A program made the position numbers and the translations under genes. The notes under the pieces were generated by a model. The model was not told where the DNA came from. It saw nothing but the letters and a program-made list of their open reading frames with translations, and did no database searches. From Sipunculus nudus (taxonomy: Eukaryota; Annelida; Sipuncula; Golfingiida; Sipunculidae), in contig CM049310.1 in NCBI GenBank assembly GCA_026874595.1, positions 4,834,001 to 4,898,000 of the forward strand: 64,000 nt of DNA, given 5' to 3'. Numbering within the stretch: position 1 is the stretch's first letter; each line of letters begins with the position of its first letter. Below, one piece after another: positions 41,801 through 56,800 of the stretch.

Positions 41801-44800
41801 ACACAGTCATCCACACGAATACATTAAAGATAGAGCAGAAAGTCAGAGACACAGTGATCCACACGAATACATTAAAGATAGAGCAGAAAGTCGGAGACAC
41901 AGTGATCCACACGAATGCATTAAAGATAGAGCAGAAGGTCAGAGACAGTGATCCACACGAATACATTAAAGATAAAGCAGAAAGTCAGAGACACAGTGAT
42001 CTACACGAATACATTAAAGATAGAGCGGAAGGTCAGAGACACAGTGATCCACACGAATACATGAAAGATAGAGCAGAAAGTCAGAGACACAGTCATCCAC
42101 ACGAATACATTAAAGATAGTGCAGAAGGTCAGAGACAGTGATCCACACGAATACATTAAAGATAGAGCAGAAAGTCAGAGACACAGTCATCCACACGAAT
42201 ACATTAAAGATAGAGCAGAAAGTCAGAGACACAGTCATCCACACGAATACATTTAAGATAGAGCAGAAGGTCAGAGACACGGTCATCCACACGAATACAT
42301 TAAAGATAGAGGAGAAGGTCAGAGATATAGTGAACCACACGAATACATTATAGATAGAGCAGAAAGTCAGAGACACAGTCATCCACACTAATACATTAAA
42401 GATAGAGCAGAAGGTCAGAGACACAGTGATCCACACGAATACATTAAAGATAGAGCAGAAGGTCAGAGACACAGTGATCTACACGAATACATTAAAGATA
42501 GAGCAGAAGGTCAGAGACACAGTGATCCAGACGAATACATTAAAGATAGAGCAGAAAGTCAGAGACACAGTCATCCACACGAATACATTAAAGATAGAGC
42601 AGAAGGTCAGAGACAGTGATCCACACGAATACATTAAAGATAGAGCAGAAAGTCAGAGACACAGTCATCCACACGAATACATTAAAGATAGAGCAGAAGG
42701 TCAGAGACACAGTGATCCACACGAATACATGAAAGATAGAGCAGAAAGTCAGAGACACAGTCATCCACAGGAATACATTAAAGATAGAGCAGAAGGTCAG
42801 AGACACGGTCATCCACACGAATACATTAAAGATAGAGCAGGGAGGCAGAGACACAGTCATCCACAAGAATACATTAAAGATAGAGCAGAAAGTCAGAGAC
42901 AGTGATCAACACGAATACATTAAAGATAGAGCAGAAAGTCAGTGACATAGTGAACCACACGAATACATTGAAGATAGAGCAGAAGGTCAGAGACATAGTG
43001 ATCAACACGAATACATTAAAGATAGAGCAGACGGTCAGAGACACAGTCATCCACACGAATACAATAAAGATAGAGTAGAAAGTCAAAGACACAGTCATCC
43101 ACACGAATACATTAAAGATAGAGCAGAAAGTCAGAGACACAGTCATCCACACGAATACATTAAAGATAGAGCAGAAGGTCAGAGACACAGTGAACCACAC
43201 GAATACATTAAAGATAGAGCAGAAAGTCAGAGACACAGTCATCCACACGAATACATTAAAGATAGAGCAGAAAGTCAGAGACATAGTGAACCACACGAAT
43301 ACATTATAGATAGAACAGAAAGTCAGAGACACAGTCATCCACACGAATACATTAAAGATAGAGCAGAAGGTCAGAGAGACAGTGATCCACACGAATACAT
43401 TAAAGATAGAGCAGAAAGTCAGAGACACAGCCATCCACACGAATACATTAAAGACAGAGCAGAAAGTCAGAGACACAGCCATCTACACGAATACATTAAA
43501 GATAGAGCAGAAGGTCAGAGACACAGTCATCCACACGAATACATTAAAGATAGAGCAGAAAGTCAGAGACACAGTCATCCACACGAATACATTAAAGATA
43601 GAGCAGAAGGTCAGAGACACAGTGATCCACAGGAATACATTAAAGATAGAGCAGAAAGTCAGAAACACAGTGAACCACACGAATACATTAAAGATAGAGC
43701 AGAAAGTCAGAGACACAGTGATCCACACGAATACATTAAAGATAGAGCAGAAGGTCAGAGACAGTGATCCACACGAATACATTAAAGATAGAGCAGAAAG
43801 TCAGAGACACAGTCATCCACACGAATACATTAAAGATAGAGCAGAAAGTCAGAGACACAGTCATCCACACGAATACATTAAAGATAGAGCAGAAGGTCAG
43901 AGACACAGTGATCCACACGAATACATTAAAGATAGAGCAGAAGGTCAGAGACACAGTGATCCACACGAATACATTAAAGATAGAGCAGAAGGTCAGAGAC
44001 ACAGTGATCAACACGAATACATTAAAGATAGAGCAGAAAGTCAGAGACACAGTCATCCACACGAATACATTAAAGATAGAGCAGGGAGGCAGAGACACAG
44101 TCATCCACAAGAATACATTAAAGATAGAGCAGAAAGTCAGAGACAGTGATCAACACGAATACATTAAAGATAGAGCAGAAAGTCAGAGACATAGTGAACC
44201 ACACGAATACATTAAAGATAGAGCAGAAGGTCAGAGACACAGTGATCAACACGAATACATTAAAGATAGAGCAGACGGTCAGAGACACAGTCATCCACAC
44301 GAATACAATAAAGATAGAGTAGAAAGTCAAAGACACAGTCATCCACACGAATACATTAAAGATAGAGCAGAAAGTCAGAGACACAGTCATCCACACGAAT
44401 ACATTAAAGATAGAGCAGAAGGTCAGAGACACAGTGAACCACACGAATACATTAAAGATAGAGCAGACGGTCAGAGACACAGTCATCCACACGAATACAA
44501 TAAAGATAGAGTAGAAAGTCAAAGACACAGTCATCCACACGAATACATTAAAGATAGAGCAGAAGGTCAGAGACAGTGATCCACACGAATACATTAAAGA
44601 TAAAGCAGAAAGTCAGAGACACAGTGATCTACACGAATACATTAAAGATAGAGCAGAAGGTCAGAGACACAGTGATCCACACGAATACATGAAAGATAGA
44701 GCAGAAAGTCAGAGACACAGTCATCCACACGAATACATTAAAGATAGTGCTGAAGGTCAGAGACAGTGATCCACACGAATACATTAAAGATAGAGCAGAA

Positions 44801-47800
44801 AGTCAGAGACACAGTCATAAACACGAATACATTAAAGATAGAGCAGAAAGTCAGAGACACAGTCATCCACACGAATACATTTAAGATAGAGCAGAAGGTC
44901 AGAGACACGGTCATCCACACGAATACATTAAAGATAGAGCAGAAGGTCAGAGACATAGTGAACCACACGAATACATTATAGATAGAGCAGAAAGTCAGAG
45001 ACACAGTCATCCACACTAATACATTAAAGATAGAGCAGAAGGTCAGAGACACAGTGATCCACACGAATACATTAAAGATAGAGCAGAAGGTCAGAGACAC
45101 AGTGATCCACACGAATACATTAAAGATAGAGCAGAAGGTCAGAGACACAGTGATCCAGACGAATACATTAAAGATAGAGCAGAAAGTCAGAGACACAGTC
45201 ATCCACACGAATACATTAAAGATAGAGCAGAAGGTCAGAGACAGTGATCCACACGAATACATTAAAGACAGAGCAGAAAGTCAGAGACACAGTCATCCAC
45301 ACGAATACATTAAAGATAGAGCAGAAGGTCAGAGACACAGTGATCCACACGAATACATGAAAGATAGAGCAGAAAGTCAGAGACACAGTCATCCACACGA
45401 ATACATTAAAGATAGAGCAGAAGGTCAGAGACACGGTCATCCACATGAATACATTAAAGATAGAGCAGGGAGGCAGAGACACAGTCATCCACAAGAATAC
45501 ATTAAAGATAGAGCAGAAAGTCAGAGACAGTGATCAACACGAATACATTAAAGATAGAGCAGAAAGTCAGAGACATAGTGAACCACACGAATACATTGAA
45601 GATAGAGCAGAAGGTCAGAGACACAGTGATCAACACGAATACATTAAAAATAGAGCAGACGGTCAGAGACACAGTCATCCACACGAATACAATAAAGATA
45701 GAGTAGAAAGTCAAAGACACAGTCATCCACACGAATACATTAAAGATAGAGCAGAAAGTCAGAGACACAGTCATCCACACGAATACATTAAAGATAGAGC
45801 AGAAGGTCAGAGACACAGTGAACCACACGAATACATTAAAGATAGAGCAGAAAGTCAGAGACACAGTCATCCACACGAATACATTAAAGATAGAGCAGAA
45901 AGTCAGAGACATAGTGAACCACACGAATACATTATAGATAGAACAGAAAGTCAGAGACAGTCATCCACACGAATACATTAAAGATAGAGCAGAAGGTCAG
46001 AGAGACAGTGATCCACACGAATACATTAAAGATAGAGCAGAAAGTCAGAGACACAGCCATCCACACGAATACATTAAAGAGAGAGCAGAAAGTCAGAGAC
46101 ACAGCCATCTACACGAATACATCAAAGATAGAGCAGAAGGTCAGAGACACAGTCATCCACACGAATACATTAAAGATAGAGCAGAAAGTCAGAGACACAG
46201 TCATCCACACGAATACATTAAAGATAGAGCAGAAGGTCAGAGACACAGTGATCCACAGGAATACATTAAAGATAGAGCAGAAAGTCAGAGACACAGTGAA
46301 CCACACGAATACATTAAAGATAGAGCAGAAAGTCAGAGACACAGTGATCCACACGAATACATTAAAGATAGAGCAGAAGGTCAGAGACAGTGATCCACAC
46401 GAATACATTAAAGATACAGCAGAAAGTCAGAGACACAGTCATCCACACGAATACATTAAAGATAGAGCAAAAGGTCAGAGACACGGTCATCCACACGAAT
46501 ACATTAAAGATAGAGCAGAAGGTCAGAGACATAGTGAACCACACGAATACATTATAGATAGAGCAGAAAGTCAGAGACACAGTCATCCACACGAATACAT
46601 TAAAGATAGAGCAGAAGGTCAGAAACACGGTCATCCACACGAATACATTAAAGATAGAGCAGAAAGTCAGAGACACAGTGATCCACACGAATACATTAAA
46701 GATAGAGCAGAAGGTCAGAGACACAGTGATCCACACGAATACATTAAAGATAGAGCAGAAAGTCAGAGACACAGTCATCCACACGAATACATTAAAGATA
46801 GAGCAGAAGGTCAGAGACAGTGATCCACACGAATACATTAAAGATAGAGCAGAAGGTCAGAGACACAGTGATCCACACGAATACATTAAAGATAGAGCAG
46901 AAGGTCAGAGACAGTGATCCACACGAACACATTAAAGATAGAGCAGGCAGGCAGAGACACAGTCATCCACACGAATACAATAAAGACAGAGCAGAAAGTC
47001 AGAGACAGTGATCAACACGAATACATTAAAGATAGAGCAGAAAGTCAGAGACACAGCCATCTACACGAATACATTAAAGATAGAGCAGAAGGTCAGAGAC
47101 ACAGTGATCAACACGAATACATTAAAGATAGAGCAGAAGGTCAGAGACACAGTCATCCACACGAATACAATAAAGATAGAGTAGAAAGTCAGAGACACAG
47201 TCATCCACACGAATACATTAAAGACAGAGCAGAAAGTCAGAGACACTGTCATCCACACGAATACACTAAAGATAGAGCAGAAGGTCAGAGACACAGTGAT
47301 CCACACGAATACATTAAAGATAGAGCAGAAGGTCAGAGACAGTGATCCACACGAACACATTAAAGATAGAGCAGGCAGGCAGAGACACAGTCATCCACAC
47401 GAATACATTAAAGATAGAGCGGAAAGTCAGAGACAGTGATCAACACGAATACATTAAAGATAGACCAGAAGGTCAGAGACACAGTCATCCACACGAATAC
47501 ATTAAAGATAGAGCAGGCAGGCAGAGACACAGTCATCCACACGAATACAATAAAGATAGAGTAGAAAGTCAGAGACACAGTCATCCTCATGAATACATTA
47601 AAGATAGAGCAGAAAGTCAGAGACACAGTCATCCACACGAATACATTAAAGATAGAGCAGAAGGTCAGAGACACAGTGAATCACACGAATACATTAAAGA
47701 TAGAGCAGAAAGTCAGAGACACAGTCATCCACACGAATACATTAAAGATAGAGCAGAAGGTCAGAGACATAGTGAACCACACGAATACATTATAGATAGA

Positions 47801-50800
47801 ACAGAAAGTCAGAGACACAGTCATCCACACGAATACATTAAAGATAGAGCAGAAGGTCAGAGACACAGTGATCCACACGAATACATTAAAGATAGAGCAG
47901 AAAGTCAGAGACACAGTGAACCACACGAATACATTAAAGATAGAGCAGAAGGTCAGAGACACAGTGATCCACAGGAATACATTAAAGATAGAGCAGAAAG
48001 TCAGAGACACAGTCATCCACAAAAATACATTAAAGATAGAGCAGAAGGTCAGAGACACAGTGATCAACACGAATACATAAAAGATAGAGCAGAAAGTCAT
48101 AGACACAGTCATCCACACGAATACATTAAAGATAGAGCAGAAGGTCAGAGACACGGTCATCCACACGAATACATTAAAGATAGAGCAAAAGGTCAGAGAC
48201 ACAGTCATCCACACGAAAACATTAAAGATAGAGCAGAAAGTCAGAGACACAGTCATTCACACGAATACATTAAAGATAGAGCAGAAGGTCAGAGACAAAG
48301 TGATCCACACGAATACATTAAAGATAGAGCAGAAGGTCAGAGACACAGTGATCCACACGAATACATTAAAGATAGAGCAGAAAGTCAGAGACACAGTCAT
48401 CCACACGAATACATTAAAGACAAAGCAGAAAGTCAGAGACACAGCCATCTACACGAATACATTAAAGATAGAGCAGAAGGTCAGAGACACAGTCATCCAC
48501 ACGAATACATTAAAGATAGAGCAGAAAGTCAGAGACACAGTCATCCACACGAATACATTAAAGATAGAGCAGAAGGTCAGAGACACAGTCATCCACAGGA
48601 ATACATTAAAGATAGAGCAGAAAGTCAGAGACACAGTGATCCACACGAATACATTAAAGATAGAGCAGAAAGTCGGAGACACAGTGATCCACACGAATGC
48701 ATTAAAGATAGAGCAGAAGGTCAGAGACAGTGATCCACACGAATACATTAAAGATAGAGCAGAAGGTCAGAGACACAGTCATCCACAGGAATACATTAAA
48801 GATAGAGCAGAAAGTCAGAGACACAGTGATCCACACGAATACATTAAAGATAGAGCAGAAAGTCGGAGACACAGTGATCCACACGAATGCATTAAAGATA
48901 GAGCAGAAGGTCAGAGACAGTGATCCACACGAATACATTAAAGATAAAGCAGAAAGTCAGAGACACAGTGATCTACACGAATACATTAAAGATAGAGCGG
49001 AAGGTCAGAGACACAGTGATCCACACGAATACATGAAAGATAGAGCAGAAAGTCAGAGACACAGTCATCCACACGAATACATTAAAGATAGTGCAGAAGG
49101 TCAGAGACAGTGATCCACACGAATACATTAAAGATAGAGCAGAAAGTCAGAGACACAGTCATCCACACGAATACATTAAAGATAGAGCAGAAAGTCAGAG
49201 ACACAGTCATCCACACGAATACATTTAAGATAGAGCAGAAGGTCAGAGACACGGTCATCCACACGAATACATTAAAGATAGAGCAGAAGGTCAGAGATAT
49301 AGTGAACCACACGAATACATTATAGATAGAGCAGAAAGTCAGAGACACAGTCATCCACACTAATACATTAAAGATAGAGCAGAAGGTCAGAGACACAGTG
49401 ATCCACACGAATACATTAAAGATAGAGCAGAAGGTCAGAGACACAGTGATCCACACGAATACATTAAAGATAGAGCAGAAGGTCAGAGACACAGTGATCC
49501 AGACGAATACATTAAAGATAGAGCAGAAAGTCAGAGACACAGTCATCCACACGAATACATTAAAGATAGAGCAGAAGGTCAGAGACAGTGATCCACACGA
49601 ATACATTAAAGATAGAGCAGAAAGTCAGAGACACAGTCATCCACACGAATACATTAAAGATAGAGCAGAAGGTCAGAGACACAGTGATCCACACGAATAC
49701 ATGAAAGATAGAGCAGAAAGTCAGAGACACAGTCATCCACAGGAATACATTAAAGATAGAGCAGAAGGTCAGAGACACGGTCATCCACACGAATACATTA
49801 AAGATAGAGCAGGGAGGCAGAGACACAGTCATCCACAAGAATACATTAAAGATAGAGCAGAAAGTCAGAGACAGTGATCAACACGAATACATTAAAGATA
49901 GAGCAGAAAGTCAGTGACATAGTGAACCACACGAATACATTGAAGATAGAGCAGAAGGTCAGAGACATAGTGATCAACACGAATACATTAAAGATAGAGC
50001 AGACGGTCAGAGACACAGTCATCCACACGAATACAATAAAGAGAGAGTAGAAAGTCAAAGACACAGTCATCCACACGAATACATTAAAGATAGAGCAGAA
50101 AGTCAGAGACACAGTCATCCACACGAATACATTAAAGATAGAGCAGAAGGTCAGAGACACAGTGAACCACACGAATACATTAAAGATAGAGCAGAAAGTC
50201 AGAGACACAGTCATCCACACGAATACATTAAAGATAGAGCAGAAAGTCAGAGACATAGTGAACCACACGAATACATTATAGATAGAACAGAAAGTCAGAG
50301 ACACAGTCATCCACACGAATACATTAAAGATAGAGCAGAAGGTCAGAGAGACAGTGATCCACACGAATACATTAAAGATAGAGCAGAAAGTCAGAGACAC
50401 AGCCATCCACACGAATACATTAAAGACAGAGCAGAAAGTCAGAGACACAGCCATCTACACGAATACATTAAAGATAGAGCAGAAGGTCAGAGACACAGTC
50501 ATCCACACGAATACATTAAAGATAGAGCAGAAGGTCAGAGACACAGTGAATCACACGAATACATTAAAGATAGAGCAGAAAGTCAGAGACACAGTCATCC
50601 ACACGAATACATTAAAGATAGAGCAGAAGGTCAGAGACATAGTGAACCACACGAATACATTATAGATAGAACAGAAAGTCAGAGACACAGTCATCCACAC
50701 GAATACATTAAAGATAGAGCAGAAGGTCAGAGACACAGTGATCCACACGAATACATTAAAGATAGAGCAGAAAGTCAGAGACACAGTGAACCACACGAAT

Positions 50801-53800
50801 ACATTAAAGATAGAGCAGAAGGTCAGAGACACAGTGATCCACAGGAATACATTAAAGATAGAGCAGAAAGTCAGAGACACAGTCATCCACAAAAATACAT
50901 TAAAGATAGAGCAGAAGGTCAGAGACACAGTGATCAACACGAATACATAAAAGATAGAGCAGAAAGTCATAGACACAGTCATCCACACGAATACATTAAA
51001 GATAGAGCAGAAGGTCAGAGACACGGTCATCCACACGAATACATTAAAGATAGAGCAAAAGGTCAGAGACACAGTCATCCACACGAAAACATTAAAGATA
51101 GAGCAGAAAGTCAGAGACACAGTCATTCACACGAATACATTAAAGATAGAGCAGAAGGTCAGAGACAAAGTGATCCACACGAATACATTAAAGATAGAGC
51201 AGAAGGTCAGAGACACAGTGATCCACACGAATACATTAAAGATAGAGCAGAAAGTCAGAGACACAGTCATCCACACGAATACATTAAAGACAAAGCAGAA
51301 AGTCAGAGACACAGCCATCTACACGAATACATTAAAGATAGAGCAGAAGGTCAGAGACACAGTCATCCACACGAATACATTAAAGATAGAGCAGAAAGTC
51401 AGAGACACAGTCATCCACACGAATACATTAAAGATAGAGCAGAAGGTCAGAGACACAGTCATCCACAGGAATACATTAAAGATAGAGCAGAAAGTCAGAG
51501 ACACAGTGATCCACACGAATACATTAAAGATAGAGCAGAAAGTCGGAGACACAGTGATCCACACGAATGCATTAAAGATAGAGCAGAAGGTCAGAGACAG
51601 TGATCCACACGAATACATTAAAGATAGAGCAGAAGGTCAGAGACACAGTCATCCACAGGAATACATTAAAGATAGAGCAGAAAGTCAGAGACACAGTGAT
51701 CCACACGAATACATTAAAGATAGAGCAGAAAGTCGGAGACACAGTGATCCACACGAATGCATTAAAGATAGAGCAGAAGGTCAGAGACAGTGATCCACAC
51801 GAATACATTAAAGATAAAGCAGAAAGTCAGAGACACAGTGATCTACACGAATACATTAAAGATAGAGCGGAAGGTCAGAGACACAGTGATCCACACGAAT
51901 ACATGAAAGATAGAGCAGAAAGTCAGAGACACAGTCATCCACACGAATACATTAAAGATAGTGCAGAAGGTCAGAGACAGTGATCCACACGAATACATTA
52001 AAGATAGAGCAGAAAGTCAGAGACACAGTCATCCACACGAATACATTAAAGATAGAGCAGAAAGTCAGAGACACAGTCATCCACACGAATACATTTAAGA
52101 TAGAGCAGAAGGTCAGAGACACGGTCATCCACACGAATACATTAAAGATAGAGCAGAAGGTCAGAGATATAGTGAACCACACGAATACATTATAGATAGA
52201 GCAGAAAGTCAGAGACACAGTCATCCACACTAATACATTAAAGATAGAGCAGAAGGTCAGAGACACAGTGATCCACACGAATACATTAAAGATAGAGCAG
52301 AAGGTCAGAGACACAGTGATCCACACGAATACATTAAAGATAGAGCAGAAGGTCAGAGACACAGTGATCCAGACGAATACATTAAAGATAGAGCAGAAAG
52401 TCAGAGACACAGTCATCCACACGAATACATTAAAGATAGAGCAGAAGGTCAGAGACAGTGATCCACACGAATACATTAAAGATAGAGCAGAAAGTCAGAG
52501 ACACAGTCATCCACACGAATACATTAAAGATAGAGCAGAAGGTCAGAGACACAGTGATCCACACGAATACATGAAAGATAGAGCAGAAAGTCAGAGACAC
52601 AGTCATCCACAGGAATACATTAAAGATAGAGCAGAAGGTCAGAGACACGGTCATCCACACGAATACATTAAAGATAGAGCAGGGAGGCAGAGACACAGTC
52701 ATCCACAAGAATACATTAAAGATAGAGCAGAAAGTCAGAGACAGTGATCAACACGAATACATTAAAGATAGAGCAGAAAGTCAGTGACATAGTGAACCAC
52801 ACGAATACATTGAAGATAGAGCAGAAGGTCAGAGACATAGTGATCAACACGAATACATTAAAGATAGAGCAGACGGTCAGAGACACAGTCATCCACACGA
52901 ATACAATAAAGATAGAGTAGAAAGTCAAAGACACAGTCATCCACACGAATACATTAAAGATAGAGCAGAAAGTCAGAGACACAGTCATCCACACGAATAC
53001 ATTAAAGATAGAGCAGAAGGTCAGAGACACAGTGAACCACACGAATACATTAAAGATAGAGCAGAAAGTCAGAGACACAGTCATCCACACGAATACATTA
53101 AAGATAGAGCAGAAAGTCAGAGACATAGTGAACCACACGAATACATTATAGATAGAACAGAAAGTCAGAGACACAGTCATCCACACGAATACATTAAAGA
53201 TAGAGCAGAAGGTCAGAGAGACAGTGATCCACACGAATACATTAAAGATAGAGCAGAAAGTCAGAGACACAGCCATCCACACGAATACATTAAAGACAGA
53301 GCAGAAAGTCAGAGACACAGCCATCTACACGAATACATTAAAGATAGAGCAGAAGGTCAGAGACACAGTCATCCACACGAATACATTAAAGATAGAGCAG
53401 AAAGTCAGAGACACAGTCATCCACACGAATACATTAAAGATAGAGCAGAAGGTCAGAGACACAGTGATCCACAGGAATACATTAAAGATAGAGCAGAAAG
53501 TCAGAAACACAGTGAACCACACGAATACATTAAAGATAGAGCAGAAAGTCAGAGACACAGTGATCCACACGAATACATTAAAGATAGAGCAGAAGGTCAG
53601 AGACAGTGATCCACACGAATACATTAAAGATAGAGCAGAAAGTCAGAGACACAGTCATCCACACGAATACATTAAAGATAGAGCAGAAAGTCAGAGACAC
53701 AGTCATCCACACGAATACATTAAAGATAGAGCAGAAGGTCAGAGACACAGTGATCCACACGAATACATTAAAGATAGAGCAGAAGGTCAGAGACACAGTG

Positions 53801-56800
53801 ATCCACACGAATACATTAAAGATAGAGCAGAAGGTCAGAGACACAGTGATCAACACGAATACATTAAAGATAGAGCAGAAAGTCAGAGACACAGTCATCC
53901 ACACGAATACATTAAAGATAGAGCAGGGAGGCAGAGACACAGTCATCCACAAGAATACATTAAAGATAGAGCAGAAAGTCAGAGACAGTGATCAACACGA
54001 ATACATTAAAGATAGAGCAGAAAGTCAGAGACATAGTGAACCACACGAATACATTAAAGATAGAGCAGAAGGTCAGAGACACAGTGATCAACACGAATAC
54101 ATTAAAGATAGAGCAGACGGTCAGAGACACAGTCATCCACACGAATACAATAAAGATAGAGTAGAAAGTCAAAGACACAGTCATCCACACGAATACATTA
54201 AAGATAGAGCAGAAAGTCAGAGACACAGTCATCCACACGAATACATTAAAGATAGAGCAGAAAGTCAGAGACACAGTCATCCACACGAATACATTAAAGA
54301 TAGAGCAGGGAGGCAGAGACACAGTCATCCACAAGAATACATTAAAGATAGAGCAGAAAGTCAGAGACAGTGATCAACACGAATACATTAAAGATAGAGC
54401 AGAAAGTCAGAGACATAGTGAACCACACGAATACATTAAAGATAGAGCAGAAGGTCAGAGACACAGTGATCAACACGAATACATTAAAGATAGAGCAGAC
54501 GGTCAGAGACACAGTCATCCACACGAATACAATAAAGATAGAGTAGAAAGTCAAAGACACAGTCATCCACACGAATACATTAAAGATAGAGCAGAAAGTC
54601 AGAGACACAGTCATCCACACGAATACATTAAAGATAGAGCAGAAGGTCAGAGACACAGTGAACCACACGAATACATTAAAGATAGAGCAGACGGTCAGAG
54701 ACACAGTCATCCACACGAATACAATAAAGATAGAGTAGAAAGTCAAAGACACAGTCATCCACACGAATACATTAAAGATAGAGCAGAAGGTCAGAGACAG
54801 TGATCCACACGAATACATTAAAGATAAAGCAGAAAGTCAGAGACACAGTGATCTACACGAATACATTAAAGATAGAGCAGAAGGTCAGAGACACAGTGAT
54901 CCACACGAATACATGAAAGATAGAGCAGAAAGTCAGAGACACAGTCATCCACACGAATACATTAAAGATAGTGCAGAAGGTCAGAGACAGTGATCCACAC
55001 GAATACATTAAAGATAGAGCAGAAAGTCAGAGACACAGTCATAAACACGAATACATTAAAGATAGAGCAGAAAGTCAGAGACACAGTCATCCACACGAAT
55101 ACATTTAAGATAGAGCAGAAGGTCAGAGACACGGTCATCCACACGAATACATTAAAGATAGAGCAGAAGGTCAGAGGCATAGTGAACCACACGAATACAT
55201 TATAGATAGAGCAGAAAGTCAGAGACACAGTCATCCACACTAATACATTAAAGATAGAGCAGAAGGTCAGAGACACAGTGATCCACACGAATACATTAAA
55301 GATAGAGCAGAAGGTCAGAGACACAGTGATCCACACGAATACATTAAAGATAGAGCAGAAGGTCAGAGACACAGTGATCCAGACGAATACATTAAAGATA
55401 GAGCAGAAAGTCAGAGACACAGTCATCCACACGAATACATTAAAGATAGAGCAGAAGGTCAGAGACAGTGATCCACACGAATACATTAAAGACAGAGCAG
55501 AAAGTCAGAGACACAGTCATCCACACGAATACATTAAAGATAGAGCAGAAGGTCAGAGACACAGTGATCCACACGAATACATGAAAGATAGAGCAGAAAG
55601 TCAGAGACACAGTCATCCACACGAATACATTAAAGATAGAGCAGAAGGTCAGAGACACGGTCATCCACACGAATACATTAAAGATAGAGCAGGGAGGCAG
55701 AGACACAGTCATCCACAAGAATACATTAAAGATAGAGCAGAAAGTCAGAGACAGTGATCAACACGAATACATTAAAGATAGAGCAGAAAGTCAGAGACAT
55801 AGTGAACCACACGAATACATTGAAGATAGAGCAGAAGGTCAGAGACACAGTGATCAACACGAATACATTAAAAATAGAGCAGACGGTCAGAGACACAGTC
55901 ATCCACACGAATACAATAAAGATAGAGTAGAAAGTCAAAGACACAGTCATCCACACGAATACATTAAAGATAGAGCAGAAAGTCAGAGACACAGTCATCC
56001 ACACGAATACATTAAAGATAGAGCAGAAGGTCAGAGACACAGTGAACCACACGAATACATTAAAGATAGAGCAGAAAGTCAGAGACACAGTCATCCACAC
56101 GAATACATTAAAGATAGAGCAGAAAGTCAGAGACATAGTGAACCACACGAATACATTATAGATAGAACAGAAAGTCAGAGACAGTCATCCACACGAATAC
56201 ATTAAAGATAGAGCAGAAGGTCAGAGAGACAGTGATCCACACGAATACATTAAAGATAGAGCAGAAAGTCAGAGACACAGCCATCCACACGAATACATTA
56301 AAGACAGAGCAGAAAGTCAGAGACACAGCCATCTACACGAATACATCAAAGATAGAGCAGAAGGTCAGAGACACAGTCATCCACACGAATACATTAAAGA
56401 TAGAGCAGAAAGTCAGAGACACAGTCATCCACACGAATACATTAAAGATAGAGCAGAAGGTCAGAGACACAGTGATCCACAGGAATACATTAAAGATAGA
56501 GCAGAAAGTCAGAGACACAGTGAACCACACGAATACATTAAAGATAGAGCAGAAAGTCAGAGACACAGTGATCCACACGAATACATTAAAGATAGAGCAG
56601 AAGGTCAGAGACAGTGATCCACACGAATACATTAAAGATAGAGCAGAAAGTCAGAGACACAGTCATCCACACGAATACATTAAAGATAGAGCAAAAGGTC
56701 AGAGACACGGTCATCCACACGAATACATTAAAGATAGAGCAGAAGGTCAGAGACATAGTGAACCACACGAATACATTATAGATAGAGCAGAAAGTCAGAG

